Source of the DNA: Maridesulfovibrio ferrireducens
Lineage (GTDB): Bacteria; Desulfobacterota; Desulfovibrionia; Desulfovibrionales; Desulfovibrionaceae
Direction of reading: 5' to 3'
DNA length: 64,000 nucleotides
NCBI RefSeq assembly: GCF_016342405.1
Contig: NZ_JAEINN010000003.1
Coordinates: forward strand, 1 to 64,000
Numbering within the stretch: position 1 is the stretch's first letter; each line of letters starts with the position of its first letter. Made by a program: the position numbers and the translations under genes. Of the stretch, positions 52,762 to 62,263 are shown piece by piece. The notes beneath the pieces are model-generated. The model had not been told where the DNA came from, made no database searches, and saw only the letters and a program-made list of their open reading frames with translations.

Positions 52762-52881
52762 TTACAACCTTCCCTCCGGCTTATTTATGCCTGTCACCAT
52801 CACCACAGAAATCACCACCATCACCACTAGGGTGAGGGCTGTAACTGCTGCAAGATTGTGATTTAGGGAGAACAAGTTCAT
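52762..52881 (-). CDS. ilvB leader peptide
   Basis: A 39-residue ORF containing 8 Val, 6 Leu and 2 Ile, with the run LVVMVVISVVMV at residues 18-29. Its stop is 27 bases before the attenuator stem. Shortage of charged Val or Leu tRNA should stall ribosomes on it and prevent the terminator from forming, as with ivbL in enterobacteria. The opposite-strand Thr/Ile frame is a mirror of these codons. Confidence 0.8.
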   Translation of the reverse strand: MNLFSLNHNLAAVTALTLVVMVVISVVMVTGINKPEGRL

Positions 52882-52981
52882 TTCAGTTTTTTCTCAAATT
52901 TTCTCGGAAATTTATAAATACTGCAAAACTCTTAAGCCAGCAGATTATCATAATCAAGTCTTTTTTTTAAATAAGTGGAAA

Positions 52982-53695
52982 TTATGACTTTAACTTAAAC
53001 AACCCCACCCACCCTGTTTTATAACCAAGTACATGAAAAGAAAATTTGAAAAGCGCTGCACAAAACAAATTAACCAAAAGTATAGGAAGATCATTCTTCT
53101 TAAGAAGAAGGTTACGATCATTCTTAACCTTGAAAGGGCTTTTTCTGTACCTGATATCTTTCAGCTTCAACTCATATTCAGAACTGAAACCGACCTGTTC
53201 AGAATTACCACTATAAAAATTCTTTATCCCTTGAGGATAATACGGTTTTTCATGATCCAGATCGAGCCAGAAATGAGGGTGAAGCATAGGGGTTGCAATA
53301 AGTATCAACCCTCCCGGTTTTAAATACTTTAAATATCCATCTACAAACGAAATCAAATCTTCAAACTTAAAATGCTCAATAATATGAGACAAAACTAAAA
53401 AATCAAACTTAGTCTCTGAATATCCAGCATCAAAATCTTCTAAAGAAACAACATTTAACCCTCGTTTATTGCATTCTTCAACTTGATGGATATTTTTTTC
53501 AACTCCAAGAATATTTCTAAACCCTTGCGACTTCAAAAAATCAGTCTTTCCGCCACGACCGCACCCGACTTCAAGAATACTCATTTCACGATCAAGATCA
53601 CACATAATAGATTTCCACTGTGTCATTTCGTGACGAGACAAATCCTTTGCAGTTTTCCGAATGGATTTTCGCATCTCGGGGCTAGCCGTTAGCAT
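52982..53695 (-). CDS. SAM-dependent methyltransferase
   Basis: 237 residues from the ATG at 53695 (GGGAG upstream), which overlaps the glycosyltransferase stop by 14 bases; a frame to 53770 is open but lies inside that gene. Class I motifs: ILEVGCGRGGKTDFLKSQ (motif I), DAGYSETKFDFLVLSHIIEH (motif IV), then LKPGGLILIATP. A C-terminal hydrophobic stretch (LPILLVNLFCAALFKFSFHV) may anchor it at the membrane. Methylation of a glycan or lipid-linked sugar is plausible from context. Confidence 0.8.
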   Translation of the reverse strand: MLTASPEMRKSIRKTAKDLSRHEMTQWKSIMCDLDREMSILEVGCGRGGKTDFLKSQGFRNILGVEKNIHQVEECNKRGLNVVSLEDFDAGYSETKFDFLVLSHIIEHFKFEDLISFVDGYLKYLKPGGLILIATPMLHPHFWLDLDHEKPYYPQGIKNFYSGNSEQVGFSSEYELKLKDIRYRKSPFKVKNDRNLLLKKNDLPILLVNLFCAALFKFSFHVLGYKTGWVGLFKLKS

Positions 53696-54854
53696 CACGC
53701 ACTCCCGCAAGTTCAGCCAGATATCTCGCTGCATTTGCCGCTCCGTTAAGCACCATATCGGAAGGCTCAACTTTTGTTTTCAAACACTTTTCGAGAGAGT
53801 TGCGCAGAGCTTCAACGGTTACTCCATCCTCTGGAAAAACATTCACTATAGCCGAAGAGAACTTACTTAAAATCGCGGCATGCTCTTCCTGTTCTCCATC
53901 TTTCATTCCCCGAAGCAACACAACAGAAGGCACTCCTGCCCCCATCACATCTGTAAGACTGTTGTACCCCCCGTAAATAATGGCTGACCTTGAGTTTGCG
54001 AGATCAGTAAGAAAGGACGGACCAAGCTGTTCCAGATAAACATTAGAATGACGCTCGAAAGACTTTTTCACACCACACGCGCGCGGGTCGCGGTGGTTCA
54101 TATAAACTTTCCATATCCCTTCGGATATATCGAAACCACCCAAAACTTCCGCCACCTTTTCAAGCAATACAGAAGTCCCCTCACCTGACCATGGGATAGA
54201 AACAACTCCTGCCAGCTTCTTGTGAGTGCAAACGTCAGTTACAATATTTCGTAATTCCTTAAACCGCGAAACATACCCGGCTTCAAACGGAATTTTCTGA
54301 AAATGTTTCGAAAGCTTATCAAGCTCCGAACTACCTGTTACGGAAGAATCTCCGTACCATAAAATATCTGAATACCTTGAAGTAAAAGTATCCGCCGACA
54401 GTTCAGACCACACCTTATCAACGTCTCCGACAACAGCACGAACTCCAAGCACCCATTTGCTGTCGGTTGAGCCCTCAACAGCGCGCAACAATTCTTTATG
54501 CTTTCCTTGTGGGGTATGGTCTGCCAGAATGACTTTTGGTTTATACACATCGACCAAATCACTGAGACTTTCAGCTCTGACGGTTCCCAAAACTTTATCA
54601 TCAATATTTGAAGGCCCAAGGTCTCCACAGGATTTTCCGCATGAAATTTTTGTTTTATATGATGGAAGCTTAATCCAATCCAGTTCTCCTTCACCGATAA
54701 GCTCGGCAGTAGCGCCGCATCCGGTTACCAGCAAAACTGACAAATGAGGGAAAAGTCTACGGACAGCAAGCCCAATTGCAACACTTCGGCTTACATGTCC
54801 TAGTCCTCTTCCATCATGAGCATAAATAAGTATATCTATTATTGATTTCATCAT
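53682..54854 (-). CDS. MurG/GT28-like glycosyltransferase, paralogue 1
   Basis: A 390-residue GT-B protein. The N-terminal glycine loop and GLGHVSRSVAIGLAVRR motif define a family with GxGHxxR; the C-terminal domain has IIYGGYNSLTDVMGAGVPSV, which is the sugar-nucleotide binding region. Two homologous enzymes occur at 55101 and 59294. It is divergent from the plus-strand cluster. Confidence 0.8.
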   Translation of the reverse strand: MMKSIIDILIYAHDGRGLGHVSRSVAIGLAVRRLFPHLSVLLVTGCGATAELIGEGELDWIKLPSYKTKISCGKSCGDLGPSNIDDKVLGTVRAESLSDLVDVYKPKVILADHTPQGKHKELLRAVEGSTDSKWVLGVRAVVGDVDKVWSELSADTFTSRYSDILWYGDSSVTGSSELDKLSKHFQKIPFEAGYVSRFKELRNIVTDVCTHKKLAGVVSIPWSGEGTSVLLEKVAEVLGGFDISEGIWKVYMNHRDPRACGVKKSFERHSNVYLEQLGPSFLTDLANSRSAIIYGGYNSLTDVMGAGVPSVVLLRGMKDGEQEEHAAILSKFSSAIVNVFPEDGVTVEALRNSLEKCLKTKVEPSDMVLNGAANAARYLAELAGVRDANG

Positions 54855-55066
54855 CAGACCCTATGTTAATAAGTAAAAGATAACTAACAGACCTTAATAT
54901 ATACAAAAAACACAAACAACAAAAGACAAGAAAAGGGATTGCATACAACAGGAAAACATACTAGAAAATATCAAACACTTGGTTAATCGATTTTAAGGAT
55001 TTACAGAAGTACCCCTTTTCGTTAGATATTCCAACGGTCATGGTTATGCAACGGCAAATAAACTTA

Positions 55067-55082
55067 GTGGCTTATAAGCCAC
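55067..55082. promoter_or_regulatory. 16-bp perfect palindrome before the glycosyltransferase operon
   Basis: GTGGCTTATAAGCCAC lies 18 bases before the first start codon of the rightward cluster, in the 246-base divergent intergenic region. It may be an operator or an mRNA hairpin. Nothing else clear was seen in that gap. Confidence 0.5.
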
Positions 55083-55100
55083 GTACAATTGGTATAATAA

Positions 55101-56267
55101 ATGAGTAAGACCTACAATATTTTGATGTACTCCCACGACACATATGGTCTTGGGCACATTCGTCGTACTATGGCTATTGCTTCGCAGTTAAAATGCCATG
55201 GGGTCAATATCCTTATTATTACAGGATCACCCATCGTCGGAAGATTTGAATTTCCAGAACAGATCGATTTTGTTCGTGTTCCGGGAATGATAAAACAATC
55301 AAACGACAATTATATACCTCACTCCATCAAAATCGACCCGATTCATGCCATGTCCATCCGGCAATCAATAATCGATGCCACGGCAAAAAGTTTTCAACCG
55401 GACCTTTTCATCGTTGATAAAGCCCCACGCGGCCTCAAACACGAAATCATGCCAACCTTGGAATGGATGAAACAATACGGCAAAACCCGTACCATCCTCG
55501 GCCTCAGAGACATCATGGATGACTCAGAAAGCACGACCGCAGACTGGAAGGAAAAAGGCATCTATGATGTCCTTGAAAACCTTTATTCTGAAATATGGGT
55601 TTACGGCCACAAAGAATACTACAATCCTATTAAAGAGTACTCTATTCCTGAATCTATCAGTAAAAAGATGATTTTTACAGGTTATATCCCGAGAAAAACA
55701 CATTCAAGATCCGGCCCTGAAGTACGCAAAAACGGCAAAAAACTTGTGGTTATCACCGCAGGCGGCGGCGGTGATGGATACCCAATGATGGACGCGTATC
55801 TAAAAGCCCTTGAAAAATACAATCCGCAAAATTTCCGAACAGTTATGGTAACCGGTCCCTTTATGCCCACCGAACAGAGGCGTGACCTTTCTGAACGTGC
55901 AAAAAAACTTTCAGTTACATTTTACCACTTTTACCGAAGAATGGAAAAGTTATTCAGCAATGCTGATCTTATTGTCAGCATGGGCGGCTACAATACTGTG
56001 TGTGAAATACTCTCACACAAGCAGGTAGGACTGATTGTTCCCCGTGAAACTCCACGTCTGGAACAGACTATCCGGGCACAAGTTCTAAAAGAACAAAATC
56101 TTGCAGACTATATCCCCTGGCACAAGTTAGGACCGGATACTATGATGGAAAAAATAAATCATCTGCTTAACGATTCCAATTCAATAAAAGAGACTGTTTC
56201 AAATTTTAAATTCACCGGCCTTGATGTTATGCATCAGCGTGTCAACCTATTCAAAGATATATGCTAA
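55101..56267 (+). CDS. MurG/GT28-like glycosyltransferase, paralogue 2
   Basis: A 388-residue GT-B enzyme with GLGHIRRTMAIASQL near residues 17-31 and SMGGYNTVCEILSHKQVGLI near 293-312, the donor-binding site. A glycine run AGGGGDGYPMMDAY marks the start of the second domain. It is the first gene of the rightward operon and is followed at TAATG by the next. Probably acts at the cytosolic membrane face in a polysaccharide pathway. Confidence 0.8.
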   Translation: MSKTYNILMYSHDTYGLGHIRRTMAIASQLKCHGVNILIITGSPIVGRFEFPEQIDFVRVPGMIKQSNDNYIPHSIKIDPIHAMSIRQSIIDATAKSFQPDLFIVDKAPRGLKHEIMPTLEWMKQYGKTRTILGLRDIMDDSESTTADWKEKGIYDVLENLYSEIWVYGHKEYYNPIKEYSIPESISKKMIFTGYIPRKTHSRSGPEVRKNGKKLVVITAGGGGDGYPMMDAYLKALEKYNPQNFRTVMVTGPFMPTEQRRDLSERAKKLSVTFYHFYRRMEKLFSNADLIVSMGGYNTVCEILSHKQVGLIVPRETPRLEQTIRAQVLKEQNLADYIPWHKLGPDTMMEKINHLLNDSNSIKETVSNFKFTGLDVMHQRVNLFKDIC

Positions 56268-57535
56268 TGACAAATAAAAACCAGCCAGTCCTTGCTATGA
56301 TCCTTAAGGGATATCCCCGTATTTCAGAAACATTTATTTCCAACGAAATAAGACTTCTCGAAAAACGTGGCGTTAAAATTCACATTATCTCCATGCGTAA
56401 ACCACGGGAAGATTTTACCCATAAATCAATTTCAGAGATTAAAGCTAAAGTCTCATACCTTCCTTCAACACTTGAAGGCTGCCTTGAAGGACTTTTCGGT
56501 TCAGCGGATCATGACGCGGGTTTAAAAGATCCCCGTTATGGCACAGACCCGGAATTTACACAGCGAATCGATAAAATATGGGAAAATTTCCGTGAAACAG
56601 GAAGTGAAGCATCCTTTAAACACATGCTTCAAGCTGAGTATATTGTTGAAAAAATACTGCCCGGCTCAGATATTTTCCACATCCACGCACATTTTGCGCA
56701 TTCCCCTACTTCCGTAGCAAGAAACGCAAGCAAGCTTTCAGGACTTCCGTTCAGTTTTACAGCTCATGCTAAAGATATCTATACTCAGGCTCCAGAAAAA
56801 ATAACCGCAAAAATTTCCGAAGCTAAATTTGCTGTCACCTGCACTGGCTATAACTGCAAATATCTTGAAGAAATAGCTCCCGAAGGTAAACCCATCCATA
56901 AGGTTTACCACGGTATAGATCTGGCACTTTTTACTTCAGATAAAAATTATTCAACATCTGCTCCATACGAAATTTTCACAGTTGCGCGGTTCACCCCTAA
57001 AAAAGGACTGCCCACAGTCTTCAAAGCATTAAAAATCCTTGCAGATAAAGGGATAGATTTTGCCTATAAAATCGTAGGGGACGGAGATGACAGGGATTCA
57101 ACCCTCGCTCTGATCGAAGAACTTGGATTATCTGACCGCTGTACATGGGTAGGAACTAAACCCCACGAAGAAGTACTTGAACTCTACAGAACTGCTGATT
57201 TATTCGCTCTGGGATGTGAAATCGCAGAGAATGGAGACAGGGACGGAATCCCTAATGTTCTGGCGGAAAGCATGGCGATGTCTGTTCCCGTTGTAGCAAC
57301 CACTGTATCCGGTATTCCGGAACTCGTTGAACACGGTAAAACCGGTATACTTGTTGAACCGGGTGATTACTTAGCAATGGCTGATGCAATGGAAAAGATA
57401 TTAACCGATCAAGACCTCAGACAAGTTATGATTCCCGCGGCTAAAAAGAAAGTTCACGACATTTTTGATAACCGCTACTGGATTAACATACTGGCTGACG
57501 TTTATGAATTATATGGGATAAAGGCCAGCGACTAG
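56267..57535 (+). CDS. GT4-family glycosyltransferase
   Basis: 422 residues from the ATG that overlaps the previous stop as TAATG (another in-frame ATG lies 6 bases upstream). Typical GT4: KGYPRISETFISNEIRLLEK, then HIHAHFAHSPTSVARNASKL, and the C-terminal donor site DGIPNVLAESMAMSVPVVAT with conserved Glu. Resembles colanic acid-type WcaL enzymes. Retaining sugar transfer in glycan assembly; the sugar is unknown. Confidence 0.88.
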   Translation: MTNKNQPVLAMILKGYPRISETFISNEIRLLEKRGVKIHIISMRKPREDFTHKSISEIKAKVSYLPSTLEGCLEGLFGSADHDAGLKDPRYGTDPEFTQRIDKIWENFRETGSEASFKHMLQAEYIVEKILPGSDIFHIHAHFAHSPTSVARNASKLSGLPFSFTAHAKDIYTQAPEKITAKISEAKFAVTCTGYNCKYLEEIAPEGKPIHKVYHGIDLALFTSDKNYSTSAPYEIFTVARFTPKKGLPTVFKALKILADKGIDFAYKIVGDGDDRDSTLALIEELGLSDRCTWVGTKPHEEVLELYRTADLFALGCEIAENGDRDGIPNVLAESMAMSVPVVATTVSGIPELVEHGKTGILVEPGDYLAMADAMEKILTDQDLRQVMIPAAKKKVHDIFDNRYWINILADVYELYGIKASD

Positions 57536-57561
57536 CATCTACCTTACAAGGACAAGTCTAT

Positions 57562-58683
57562 ATGCGAATCGCTTTTTTCGCCCCGCATAAACCTATCGAT
57601 CATGAAACTCCTTCCGGAGATTTAATGATTGGTAAAAGTCTACGTGACTATTTATGCGCACATGGACATGAAGTTGTAATCGCCAGTCGTATGAGGCTAC
57701 GCAACGTAACGACCACCCCCTGTAAATGGCCTTTATTGTACTTCGAATACAATAAGACTTTAAAGCGGGTTAAAGACTTTGCTCCAGATCTATGGTTAAC
57801 ATACCATAGTTATTATAAATCTCCTGATTTACTGGGCCCGCTAATCACAAAAAAGCTGGGCATCCCCTATCTAATATATCAAGGTGTATTTTCCACAAAG
57901 CACAGGCGAAACGTCAAAACGTGGCTAGGCTTTATGGCTAATAAAAATGCGCTGCTTCATGCCGATCATGTTTTTGCCAACAAAGAAATCGACCACAAAA
58001 ATCTTTCCCGTATAATTCTTCCTGAAAAATTAACCAGAACCCGTCCGGGCATAAATCCTGACGATTTTAAATTCTGCCCAAAAAGCAGGACTGAAATCCG
58101 TAATTCCCTAAAAATTAGGGATACCCCCGTGCTCATGAGTACCGCGATGCTACGCAGCGGCGTTAAAGAGCAGAGTTTAACCGACCTGATCAATGCTTTT
58201 GCAATAGTTCTTAAAACACTTCCCGAAACCAAACTGCTTATAGCAGGTGACGGAGAAGCACGCGAACGACTGACCTCTCTGGCAAAGCAAAAAACAGGAG
58301 ATCAGGTCATTTTTCTCGGCAAAATTAATCGAAACGAACTATTTAAGTACTACAGCGCGGCAGATCTTTTTGCATACCCCGGTATTAATGAGGCTCTGGG
58401 AATGGTTTATCTGGAAGCTCAAAGCACCGGATTGCCGGTTGCAGCCTATTCTACAAGAGGCCCTAAAGAAGCAGTAGCCCATGGTGAAACCGGACTTTTA
58501 TCCCCTGAGGGAGATATTGATTGTTTAACAAAAAACATTCTCTATCTATTTCAAAACAATTCAAAACGGCAAGCAATGAGGGAATTAGCCCCGAAACGAA
58601 TTAAAGAAGTTTTTGATCAAAATTTAAATCTACAACATATAGAAAAAAAAATTCGGCTCTCAATTTCAAGGAGACACCATTGA
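57562..58683 (+). CDS. GT4-family glycosyltransferase
   Basis: A 373-residue enzyme. The N-terminal part shows ETPSGDLMIGKSLRDYLCAH; the C-terminal donor domain shows LLIAGDGEARERLTSLAKQ and YPGINEALGMVYLEAQSTGL with the expected Glu. AAGGA precedes the ATG. Its end overlaps the next gene's TTG start by 4 bases. Confidence 0.87.
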   Translation: MRIAFFAPHKPIDHETPSGDLMIGKSLRDYLCAHGHEVVIASRMRLRNVTTTPCKWPLLYFEYNKTLKRVKDFAPDLWLTYHSYYKSPDLLGPLITKKLGIPYLIYQGVFSTKHRRNVKTWLGFMANKNALLHADHVFANKEIDHKNLSRIILPEKLTRTRPGINPDDFKFCPKSRTEIRNSLKIRDTPVLMSTAMLRSGVKEQSLTDLINAFAIVLKTLPETKLLIAGDGEARERLTSLAKQKTGDQVIFLGKINRNELFKYYSAADLFAYPGINEALGMVYLEAQSTGLPVAAYSTRGPKEAVAHGETGLLSPEGDIDCLTKNILYLFQNNSKRQAMRELAPKRIKEVFDQNLNLQHIEKKIRLSISRRHH

Positions 58684-59297
58684 AACCAGTAAGAATCGCA
58701 TTAATCAGACATTCAGTTACAGTCTGGAATGAAGAAAACAGAATTCAAGGCCACATGGACTCCCCTCTGACTAAATACGGAAGAGAACTTGCCGAAGAAT
58801 GGAAAAAGCATCTGTCTCCAGAATCTTTTGATGCAGTAATCACAAGCGATTTGGGACGAGCAATTGAGACTGCTGAAATTATCACACAAGGCCTTGATAT
58901 TCCATTTTTAAAAGTCCCCGGGCTGCGTGAACAGGATTGGGGAGAATGGTCGGGATTAACATACAGCGAACTTGATCAAAAATGGCCCGGACAACTTTCT
59001 GCCGAAGAAGCTAAAGGATGGAATTTTCGCCCTGCCGGAGGTGAAAGCCGCTCTGAAACATCAGCAAGAGCTATAAAAGCTCTTGAAGAATCTATTTCAA
59101 AGATAATCGAAATAATTGACAAGGATACACCCAAAGTGCTTGCTGTTATCCACGAAGGAACGTTGAAATCAATCGCATATAAACTGGCTGAACATGATTA
59201 TATGCCGGGTACTTCGAAGCTGATTAAACGCCGCAGACTGCACTGGATCAAATGGGATGGAACTTTGTCTATAGATAGGCTGAACGACCTTTTATGA
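58680..59297 (+). CDS. Histidine phosphatase-family protein
   Basis: 205 residues from a TTG start with AAGGAG 6 bases upstream. The RHG-type motif is RHSVTVWNEE (residues 10-19), with a second histidine in VIHEGTL and a Glu in LREQDWGEWSG. The family includes phosphoglycerate mutase-like and sugar-phosphate phosphatases (for example GmhB-unrelated alpha-ribazole types). In a glycan cluster it likely dephosphorylates a sugar intermediate. Confidence 0.85.
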   Translation: MKPVRIALIRHSVTVWNEENRIQGHMDSPLTKYGRELAEEWKKHLSPESFDAVITSDLGRAIETAEIITQGLDIPFLKVPGLREQDWGEWSGLTYSELDQKWPGQLSAEEAKGWNFRPAGGESRSETSARAIKALEESISKIIEIIDKDTPKVLAVIHEGTLKSIAYKLAEHDYMPGTSKLIKRRRLHWIKWDGTLSIDRLNDLL

Positions 59298-60457
59298 AAA
59301 TAATTCATTACTGCCAACATGTCTTGGGTATGGGGCACTTCTTTCGAAGCCTTGAAATTTCGAGGGCTCTAGAAAATGAACAAGTAATTTTTGTTGCAGG
59401 CGGAACCCGCCCTGAACAGGAATTACCTGATCATGTTGAATATTTTCAGCTTCCCGGGCTTTGTATGAATGAAAACTTCGGTGGACTCATGCCCACTGAC
59501 GAAGGACGACTTTTAGACGAAGTTAAAGAAGAAAGAATTGAGAAAATTAAGGTTATCTTCGAACAGGAAAAACCAGATGTTTTTTTAATTGAACTCTTTC
59601 CCTTCGGACGAAAAGCATTCAGATTTGAACTTCTTCCCATTCTTGATTCAATTAAAGCCGGACTCTACGGAGATGTTAAAATAATCTGCTCTCTCCGGGA
59701 TATTCTTGTCGAAAAAGACGATGGCGGAAAACACGAAAAACGGTGCGTCGAAACCCTCAATAAATATTTTGACCTGCTGCTTATTCACTCTGATCCACAG
59801 ATAGCAAAGCTTGATGAAACATTCCAATCACTGAATAACATTTCCATTCCGTATTCTTACACTGGATTTGCCGCCCGCAAACCACGTAATAACGTACGCT
59901 CTAAAGTTAGAAAACAACTTGGAATCGACAGTGACGAAAAATTATTAGTAGCCAGTGCAGGCGGAGGAAAAGTCGGCAATTCATTGCTGAAAGCTGTTTT
60001 TGACAGCTTTACTGAACTTGGCCCTGAGAAAACAAAACTACTGATACTGACCGGTCCATTTTTAGATCAGAATAAATATGACGCTTTAAAAACTGATTCA
60101 TTAAGTTACTCTAATATTACTGTAGAAAAATTCGCACCGGACTTCACAGACTTATTAACGGGAGCGGATGCCATGATTTCAATGGCTGGATACAATACAT
60201 GTATGGATATACTTACTACCAATATCCCAAGCGCAGTGCTGCCGTTTGCACAGAACAGAGAACAACGAATGAGAGCGGAAAAACTAGCTGAACATACTTC
60301 TCTCAAGGTTCTGAATGATAATGACCTCAGCACATCCAGAATGAAAAATATAATTAACGAACTTCTTACTTGCGAACGATCCTCATCAGATCACAACATT
60401 AATCTGGAAGGCGCAACTGAATCAGCGCGAGCAATAAGAATGGTTGGAACAAAATAA
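59294..60457 (+). CDS. MurG/GT28-like glycosyltransferase, paralogue 3
   Basis: A 387-residue GT-B enzyme starting at ATGA overlap. GMGHFFRSLEISRALEN near residues 13-29, ASAGGGKVGNSLLKAVFDSF at the domain boundary and SMAGYNTCMDILTTNIPSAV at the donor site. Homologous to the enzymes at 53682 and 55101, so one ancestral gene has been copied in the cluster. Confidence 0.8.
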   Translation: MKIIHYCQHVLGMGHFFRSLEISRALENEQVIFVAGGTRPEQELPDHVEYFQLPGLCMNENFGGLMPTDEGRLLDEVKEERIEKIKVIFEQEKPDVFLIELFPFGRKAFRFELLPILDSIKAGLYGDVKIICSLRDILVEKDDGGKHEKRCVETLNKYFDLLLIHSDPQIAKLDETFQSLNNISIPYSYTGFAARKPRNNVRSKVRKQLGIDSDEKLLVASAGGGKVGNSLLKAVFDSFTELGPEKTKLLILTGPFLDQNKYDALKTDSLSYSNITVEKFAPDFTDLLTGADAMISMAGYNTCMDILTTNIPSAVLPFAQNREQRMRAEKLAEHTSLKVLNDNDLSTSRMKNIINELLTCERSSSDHNINLEGATESARAIRMVGTK

Positions 60458-61248
60458 TGTCATATCGCCCTATTTCATCAATCTGGAAAAATGATATTTC
60501 CGAATTAATCGAATCCTTTGAATCTTGGTGGATAAAACTGGAACAGCTTATCCCGAAAAAAGGTTGCGATATTTTCTTTAGAGCGGACGACATCGGTTAT
60601 CCGGGAAAACAATTTTCAACCATGGTTGATGTTTTCAAAAAAAACAAAGTACCGCTCGCGCTCGCTGTAGTACCTGCATGGGTTAATCAGGACAGAATTC
60701 AAATGTTATTTGAAACACTCGGGCCTGACATGTCGCTCTGGTGTATGCACCAACATGGCTACAAACATATGAATAAGGAAAAATCAGGTAAAAAATTCGA
60801 ATTCGGGCCATCGCGTGACCGCAATAAAATGACCGCAGAACTTACCAAAGGAAAACAAAAACTTGATAAACTCCTCGGTAGCAGTATGTGCCCTATATTT
60901 ACCCCTCCGTGGAATCGCTGCTCGACTGAAACCATGGCCTGTCTTATAGAATTAGGTTTCATTGCAATTTCAAGATGTATCAATGTCTCCCCATATCCAT
61001 TAAAAGGATTGCCCGATCTTCCAATTAATATCGACCTTCATACTATTAAAGAAAAAGATCCCAAGGTCGGGATTAAAATTCTGATGAATCAAATCGAACA
61101 TGCAGTGCAGTCAGATTATGCAGGATTTATGCTACATCACCAGCGTATGAATAAAACATCCGTTAAATTTTTAGATTTTCTTTTAGCAAAAATAGCCGAA
61201 ACGCCTTCGCTTCGAATTCAAGATATAAGAGATATACTACCCAAATAA
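60457..61248 (+). CDS. NodB-like polysaccharide deacetylase
   Basis: A 263-residue protein with NodB-homology motifs: FFRADDIGYPG (metal-binding Asp pair, near 45), LWCMHQHGYKHMN (the two metal-binding histidines) and FTPPWNRCS (motif 3). It lacks a signal peptide, so it may act on lipid-linked sugars in the cytosol. Last gene of the overlapping run; the 283 bases after it contain no gene I can see. Confidence 0.8.
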   Translation: MSYRPISSIWKNDISELIESFESWWIKLEQLIPKKGCDIFFRADDIGYPGKQFSTMVDVFKKNKVPLALAVVPAWVNQDRIQMLFETLGPDMSLWCMHQHGYKHMNKEKSGKKFEFGPSRDRNKMTAELTKGKQKLDKLLGSSMCPIFTPPWNRCSTETMACLIELGFIAISRCINVSPYPLKGLPDLPINIDLHTIKEKDPKVGIKILMNQIEHAVQSDYAGFMLHHQRMNKTSVKFLDFLLAKIAETPSLRIQDIRDILPK

Positions 61249-61531
61249 CTTCTCCCTCTTTCTCTATCTTTCTAAAATTATATTTAGCTGACGTCCGTAA
61301 CAGACTCAGTATTTTTTTCATTTTTCAATGTAAAATTTCAGAAGTGACTACTTCTTAAAAATGCATTTTTGCTTTGCATTTCATGGAGTTTAAGGTACGA
61401 AATGATAATATAATTTTAAAAAATGACCTCAGCAAAAAATTAAACTGAATATAATAGAAATATTAAAATATAGTTTTTATGCTCGAAGCAGCAACAGCAT
61501 ATCTATACAGGTTCACCAGAGAGCAAAAAAA

Positions 61532-62212
61532 ATGTCACAGCGCAAACGAATACCTTTCCAACACCCTGATTCACCAACAGATATTGTTGCTCAGGTAGTC
61601 CTTCCCTTTGATAAATCACTGGAAATCAGCCTTAAAAGTATAAAATCAAGATTTCTAAGAAATATGGTAACGGTAACAAGTCTTATACTTGCTGTTTCCT
61701 TTTTCGCATATGTTCTCATCGGCAGTGATATTTCAAGCGGAATATACAACTCCGGCCAGCATGACCTGATTAAAATCCTTGATAAAACAGGCTATCAACC
61801 CGGTGGAAGTGCAAAAGAGCGATGGATTGTAATTCTTTCACTTCTAGTCTGCACAGTTGGCATTATTAACGCTCAGCTCATGGCTGTAACCGAAAGATTC
61901 CGCGAAATAGGCACCATGAAATGCCTCGGAGCTCTCGACAGTTTCGTTCTGCGACTATTTGTCCTTGAAGCTTCAATGCAAGGAGTTGTAGGTTCATTAT
62001 TAGGAGCACTCTTCGGAGGTTTAATAGCCATCCTACTGGCAATGACAAGCTTTGGGTGGGGTGCCGTCACATTTCTACCAGTCGCAGAAGTTGGTATTTC
62101 AATTCTTTATTCCATAGGTGTAGGCTTTGGATTAAGCCTGATTGGAGTTCTCTACCCGGCCATGATTGCCGCACGTATGCGTCCCATTGAGGCTATGCGG
62201 GTTGAAGAATAA
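61532..62212 (+). CDS. Short FtsX-like ABC transporter permease
   Basis: A 226-residue permease, about half the usual MacB/LolC length. It has an N-terminal TM helix (MVTVTSLILAVSFFAYVLIG), only a short loop in place of the large periplasmic domain, then three FtsX-fold helices with ERFREIGTMKCLGALDSFVL (coupling region) and MIAARMRPIEAMRVEE at the end. Its ATPase follows. Compact forms may work as dimers. Confidence 0.8.
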   Translation: MSQRKRIPFQHPDSPTDIVAQVVLPFDKSLEISLKSIKSRFLRNMVTVTSLILAVSFFAYVLIGSDISSGIYNSGQHDLIKILDKTGYQPGGSAKERWIVILSLLVCTVGIINAQLMAVTERFREIGTMKCLGALDSFVLRLFVLEASMQGVVGSLLGALFGGLIAILLAMTSFGWGAVTFLPVAEVGISILYSIGVGFGLSLIGVLYPAMIAARMRPIEAMRVEE

Positions 62213-62263
62213 ACATTTTTTTATTTGATTTTAGATAACTAATTAAGACAAAGGCGAGACAGA

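Noticed and set aside
52787-52861. Plus-strand 24-codon Thr/Ile-rich ORF resembling a thr operon leader (and His-tag-like CACCATCACCAC bases)
   Set aside because: It is the mirror of the Val-rich codons of the ilvB leader on the minus strand. The attenuator's T-run and the downstream ilv genes fit the minus strand; no threonine gene follows on the plus strand.
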